From Palsa-504 sp963787645 (lineage in GTDB: Bacteria; Actinomycetota; Actinomycetes; Streptosporangiales; Streptosporangiaceae): a DNA stretch of 64,000 nt. Below, piece by piece: positions 60,558-64,000 of this stretch. Both the position numbers and the translations under genes were made by a program. Every line of letters starts with the position of its first letter. Within the stretch, counting starts at the first letter, position 1. The notes below the pieces were generated by a model. That model made no database searches. It was not told where the DNA came from and saw only the letters and a program-made list of their open reading frames with translations. Where the stretch lies: contig CAWBDS010000008.1 in NCBI GenBank assembly GCA_963787645.1, positions 119,592 through 183,591 of the forward strand, in the 5' to 3' direction.

Positions 60558-62024
60558 ATGCATGAAGCGGATCCGAGACGGGACTCTGTGGCCACGCCCC
60601 ATCAGGAGACACTGAGCCCTGCGCATAGGCGCTACCTGACCAAGCTGACGGTGATCTCCACGCTGGGGGGCCTGTGCTTCGGCTACGACACGGGCGTAAT
60701 TTCCGGTGCGTTGCTGTTCATCGGGAAGGACCTTCATCTCAGCCAGACCGAGCAGACGTTCGTGGTCACCTCGCTGCTGTTCGGGGCGATCATCGGGGCT
60801 GGAATAGGGGGCCGGCTGGCCGATGCGATCGGCCGCAGGACCAGCATGCGGATCTACGCGGTGGTGTTCTTCCTCGGCGCGATCGGCAGCGGATTCTCGC
60901 CCACCCTGCCGCTCATCTACGCCTCGCGGGTCGTGCTGGGCCTAGCCGTGGGCGCCGCCGCGGCGACCGTGCCGATGTACCTGTCGGAGATGGCCCCCGC
61001 TCACCGGCGCGGCCGGATGACGACCATCAACGAGCTGATGATCGTCGGCGGCCAGTTCATCGCCTTCGGGATCAACGAGCTGATCAATTCGGTGTCCCAC
61101 AGCCAGAGCGTGTGGCGGATCATGCTGGCCGTCGCCGCGGTTCCCGCGGTCGCGCTGTTCATCGGCATGTTCTTCCTGCCGGACTCGCCGCGCTGGTACG
61201 CCATCAAGGGGCGGCTGGATGACGCTCAGCGGGTGCTCGCTCTGAGCCGTGGTCCGGCCGAGGCGGCGGAGGAGTTCAACATCGTCAAGGCGCACGCCGA
61301 GCGGGACCTGAAGGAGGATCGGGGGGCCGCGCGACGGGACCTGGCCGCCTACCCGTGGATGCGCCGGATTCTGTTCATCGGCATCGGCCTGGCCCTGGTG
61401 CAGCAGCTGACTGGCATCAACACGGCCGAGTACTATGCTCCGACCATCCTGAAGTCCACCGGCCTGGGTACCAGCGCCTCGCTGATCTCGACGATCTTCA
61501 TCGGCGCGATCGGGGTGATCGGGACGCTCCTGGGCATCTACTTGCTGGGCATCAAGAACAGGCGCCCGTTGCTGATGATCGGGTTCAGCGGAGTCGCGGG
61601 CTCCGACGTTCTCCTGGCGATCATGTTCAAGCTCCCGGAGTCGACCATCCGCAGCTACCTCATCCTGGTCTTCATCATGCTGTTCGTCTTCTTCGTCCAG
61701 ACGTTCATCGGCACCTTGATCTGGCTGATGCTGTCGGAGATCTTCCCGATGACCATCCGGGGCTACTGCATGGGCATCGCCGTGTTCTTCCTGTGGTCGA
61801 TCAACACGGTCATCTCCTACGTCTTCCCGTACATGATCACCAACCTCGGGTCGTCCGGGACGTTCGGGATCTTCGCCGGGATCAACGTGATCTCCCTGCT
61901 CTTCTGCATCAAGTTCGCCCCGGAAACCCGCGGCCGCACCCTGGAGGAACTGGAAGACGAATTCCGCTCGCGCGACGCCGGGCACCTGACGCACCAGGCG
62001 CCCGCCGGCGTCTACGGGTCCTGA
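60558..62024 (+). CDS. iolT: MFS sugar-porter family transporter, probable inositol uptake
   Basis: ATG 60558 follows gaagggatgag. The 488-residue protein has 12 membrane helices with sugar-porter signatures: GGLCFGYDTGVISGALLFIG, GGRLADAIGRRTS after helix 2, PMYLSEMAPAHRRGRMTTIN, ALVQQLTGINTAEYYAPTIL in helix 7 and FAPETRGRTLEELE at the end. Being divergent from iolE and next to inositol enzymes, it is most likely a proton-inositol symporter. It heads the plus-strand unit with the two TIM-barrel genes. Confidence 0.92.
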   Translation: MHEADPRRDSVATPHQETLSPAHRRYLTKLTVISTLGGLCFGYDTGVISGALLFIGKDLHLSQTEQTFVVTSLLFGAIIGAGIGGRLADAIGRRTSMRIYAVVFFLGAIGSGFSPTLPLIYASRVVLGLAVGAAAATVPMYLSEMAPAHRRGRMTTINELMIVGGQFIAFGINELINSVSHSQSVWRIMLAVAAVPAVALFIGMFFLPDSPRWYAIKGRLDDAQRVLALSRGPAEAAEEFNIVKAHAERDLKEDRGAARRDLAAYPWMRRILFIGIGLALVQQLTGINTAEYYAPTILKSTGLGTSASLISTIFIGAIGVIGTLLGIYLLGIKNRRPLLMIGFSGVAGSDVLLAIMFKLPESTIRSYLILVFIMLFVFFVQTFIGTLIWLMLSEIFPMTIRGYCMGIAVFFLWSINTVISYVFPYMITNLGSSGTFGIFAGINVISLLFCIKFAPETRGRTLEELEDEFRSRDAGHLTHQAPAGVYGS

Positions 62025-62046
62025 TCCGTCAGTTGGGAACCTGATC

Positions 62047-63046
62047 ATGCCGCTCAAGCTGGGTGCTTACACCGCCTGCCTGCACGACCGTCCGCTCGCC
62101 GAGGCCCTGGAGGTGCTCAGGGCCGAAGGCCTGACCTCGGTGGAGGTCAACACCGGCGGCTTCATCCCCTCCCCGCACTGCCACGTCGACGCGCTGCTGG
62201 CCTCGGAACAGGCCCGCCGCGACTACCTGGCCGAGTTCTCCCGCCGGGACATGGAACTGACCGGCCTGAACTGCAACGGCAACCCGCTCAACCCACTGCC
62301 CGGCGTCGGCCCCAAGCACGACGATGACCTGCGCCGGACGATCGAGCTGGCCGGCCTGCTCGGGGTCCGCACCGTCGTGACGATGTCGGGCACGCCCGGC
62401 TCCGATCCGTCGCGCCCGGTACCCGTCCTGGGTGGTCAACCCGTGGGACGGCGTGTACCTGGAGGTCCTGGACTACCAGTGGGACGTCGCCGCCCGGTAC
62501 TGGAGCGAGATCGACGCCCTGGCCCGGGCCAGCGGCGTGCGGGTGGCGATCGAGATGCACCCGCACAACCTGGTGTTCTCCCCGGTCACGCTGCGCAAGC
62601 TGGTGGACCTGACCGGCGCGGCCAACATCGGCGCCGAGATGGACCCGTCGCACCTGATGTGGCAGGGCATGGACGTCGTCGCGTGCATCCGCTGGCTGGG
62701 GCCGCTGGTCTTCCACGCCGCCGCCAAGGACGCCCGGATCGAGCCCGGGGTGGCCATCCGCGGCGTCCTGGACACGATGTTCGGCACGGTGCCCGCCGAC
62801 GCCGAAGGCAAGGCGCCTACCGGCATCGGGTACTGGTGCGCCAGGTGGCCTGACGACCCGGCCTGGCGGTTCGTCGCGGTCGGCACCGGCCACGATCTGG
62901 AGTACTGGACGGAGTTCCTCCGGGCTCTGGCCGAGATCGACCCCGACATGGCGGTCAACATCGAGCACGAGGACGCCAGCTACTCCCGCACGGAGGGTCT
63001 GGCCCTTGCCGCCGGGAACCTCCGCGCCGCCGCCGCCAAGATGTAG
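62047..63046 (+). CDS. Sugar phosphate isomerase/epimerase (IolH/IolI-like TIM barrel), one-base frameshift
   Basis: The first part, from ATG 62047, reads PLKLGAYTACLHDRPLAEAL, SVEVNTGGFIPSPHCHVDAL and MELTGLNCNGNPLNPLPGVG. The second, from about 62432, reads NPWDGVYLEVLDYQWDVAAR, VRVAIEMHPHNLVFSPVTLR, IGAEMDPSHLMWQGMDVVAC and NIEHEDASYSRTEGLALAAG. One extra C near 62421-62430 separates them; removing it gives SRPVPSWVVNPWDG. Metal ligands (EMHPH, EMDPSH, FHAAAKD, NIEHED) are all there. It probably isomerises an inosose or a related keto-polyol. It lies 22 bp after the transporter. Confidence 0.82.
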
Positions 63047-63058
63047 CGGAGGTGCACG

Positions 63059-63939
63059 ATGAAGATCGCATTGGATCCCGCGATGTACCACGCGAGCATG
63101 TCGGTCGCCGACGAGCTGCGCAAGGCCGCTGACCTCGGCTACGAGTACCTCGAGCTGTCGCCGCGGGCGGACTGGTTCTTCTGGCACCGCTACCCGAAGG
63201 CCGACGACGAGATGATCGCCGAGGTCAACAAGGCCGTCAACGAGACCGGCGTGCGCATCCGTCGCTGGTGCCGGTGTTCGGCTGGTCCGCCCCTGACGAG
63301 CAGGAGAGGCAGGCCCAGGTCCGCAACTGGAAGCGGATGCTGGAGATCGCCGACGGCCTGGAATGCCGGGTGATCATGACCGAGCTGTCCGGCGACCCGA
63401 ACCAGCCGCTCAAGTCCGAGCACGCCTTCTACCACTCGATGGAGGAGCTGATCCCGGTCTTTGAGCGGTACGGGCTGCAGCTGGACATCGAGGCCCACCC
63501 ATACGACTTCTCCGAGCGTAACGACGACGCGGTGCAGATCGTCCGCGGGCTGAACCGGCCGTGGATCAACTACTGCTTCTGCATTCCGCACGCCTTCCAC
63601 CTGTCTGACGGCGCCGGGGACATGCGCGCCATGATCTCCTATGCCGCTCCCAAGCTGGCCCACGTCCACGTGGCCGACTGCTACAACCACCGGGCTAACG
63701 TCGGCAACCGCTACATCGTCAACCCGCCCGGCGTGGACGCCCGGGTGCACCAGCACAACGAGATCGGTAACGGCGACATCGACTGGGACGAGACGTTCGG
63801 CGCGCTGCGCGAGGTCGCCTTCGACGGCATCGCTGCGGTGTGCGTGTTCGGCTGGGAAGAGGACGCCGACGCCGTGCACCGCCGGATGCTGGAGCGGGTA
63901 ACCTCCGAGCTCGCCCGCCCAGCCTGCGAGCCGCGGTGA
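63059..63939 (+). CDS. Second sugar phosphate isomerase/epimerase-type TIM barrel, one-base frameshift
   Basis: ATG 63059 (cggaggtgcacg upstream) opens KIALDPAMYHASMSVADELR and GYEYLELSPRADWFFWHRYP. After a break near 63257-63263 the other frame continues SLVPVFGWSAPDEQERQAQV, VIMTELSGDPNQPLKSEHAF, GLQLDIEAHPYDFSERNDDA, INYCFCIPHAFHLSDGAGDM, LAHVHVADCYNHRANVGNRY and HQHNEIGNGDIDWDETFGAL to 63939. One missing base explains the break. It is related to but distinct from the previous gene and is probably a second isomerase or dehydratase of inositol isomers. The gene is otherwise complete. Confidence 0.82.
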
Positions 63940-64000
63940 CGCTGGGGTCGACGAGACAGGGCAACCCGCACGGTTACGGCTGCTCGCAGCTACCACCCCT
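63940..64000. other. Non-coding right edge
   Basis: The last 61 bp after the TIM-barrel stop show no gene. They are too short to judge. Confidence 0.3.

Noticed and set aside
60942..62057. Minus-strand frame opposite the MFS transporter
   Set aside because: It is a shadow of the transporter coding sequence, with Asp/Glu/His-rich low-complexity content.

Overview
The window is GC-rich, with strong G/C bias at third codon positions, frequent GTG starts and purine-rich ribosome binding sites. It carries an AfsR/SARP-type regulator, F420/LLM-type and PPOX oxidoreductases, BTAD, LacI and two-HTH XRE regulators, an actinobacterial-style inositol operon with a Cgl0159-family member, and Ser/Thr kinases with sensor repeats. 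This points to a soil actinomycete (Streptomycetales/Streptosporangiales-like). There is no rRNA, so the genus cannot be fixed.

Layout. 0-5 kb: a partial SARP regulator, an IS4-type element (1285-2848) and a group II intron with its reverse transcriptase. 5-14.8 kb: a secreted solute-binding protein, then a divergent catabolic-looking set (amidohydrolase one way; LLM oxidoreductase, DUF885 hydrolase and TIGR04076 protein the other), a lipoprotein, an IS66 remnant and an aldo/keto reductase. 14.8-25.7 kb: small stand-alone enzymes (GH26-like hydrolase, VOC, PPOX, SRPBCC, aldo/keto reductase), Kup potassium uptake, threonine aldolase, and several decayed genes (methyltransferase, EamA transporter, HigA antitoxin, secreted-repeat lipoprotein).

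26-47 kb is an accessory block rich in broken genes and insertion sequences. An IS1634 element has split a membrane-anchored esterase with a visible 6-bp target duplication. Two complementary pieces of one DEAD-type helicase lie 4 kb apart in opposite orientation. A compact minus-strand operon encodes an HD-GYP/LuxR regulator, a SnoaL-like protein, a cytochrome P450 that reads in frame into an OsmC protein, and a flavin monooxygenase. Two paralogous Ser/Thr kinases follow, one ending in a WD40 propeller and one in TPR repeats, with decayed IS4 copies and a VOC gene between them. A related sequence of about 60 bp occurs in the same orientation at 25.98 kb and 47.26 kb, the second copy next to a tRNA 3'-end scar, so this block may be an integrated or remodelled island.

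47.5-52.2 kb holds a VapBC-type toxin-antitoxin pair, a sodium:solute symporter with a small partner membrane protein, a universal-stress-protein remnant and a LacI regulator with a clear palindromic operator. 52.3-64 kb has an XRE regulator and then the myo-inositol catabolic cluster: iolE-iolG-iolC-(Cgl0159 family)-iolD-mmsA on the minus strand, with a divergent MFS sugar transporter and two sugar-isomerase-type TIM barrels. Together they would import inositol and convert it to central metabolites.

Many well-conserved genes carry single-base frameshifts (LLM, aldo/keto reductase, iolG and both TIM barrels). This fits either residual long-read assembly error or recent decay and should be kept in mind throughout.
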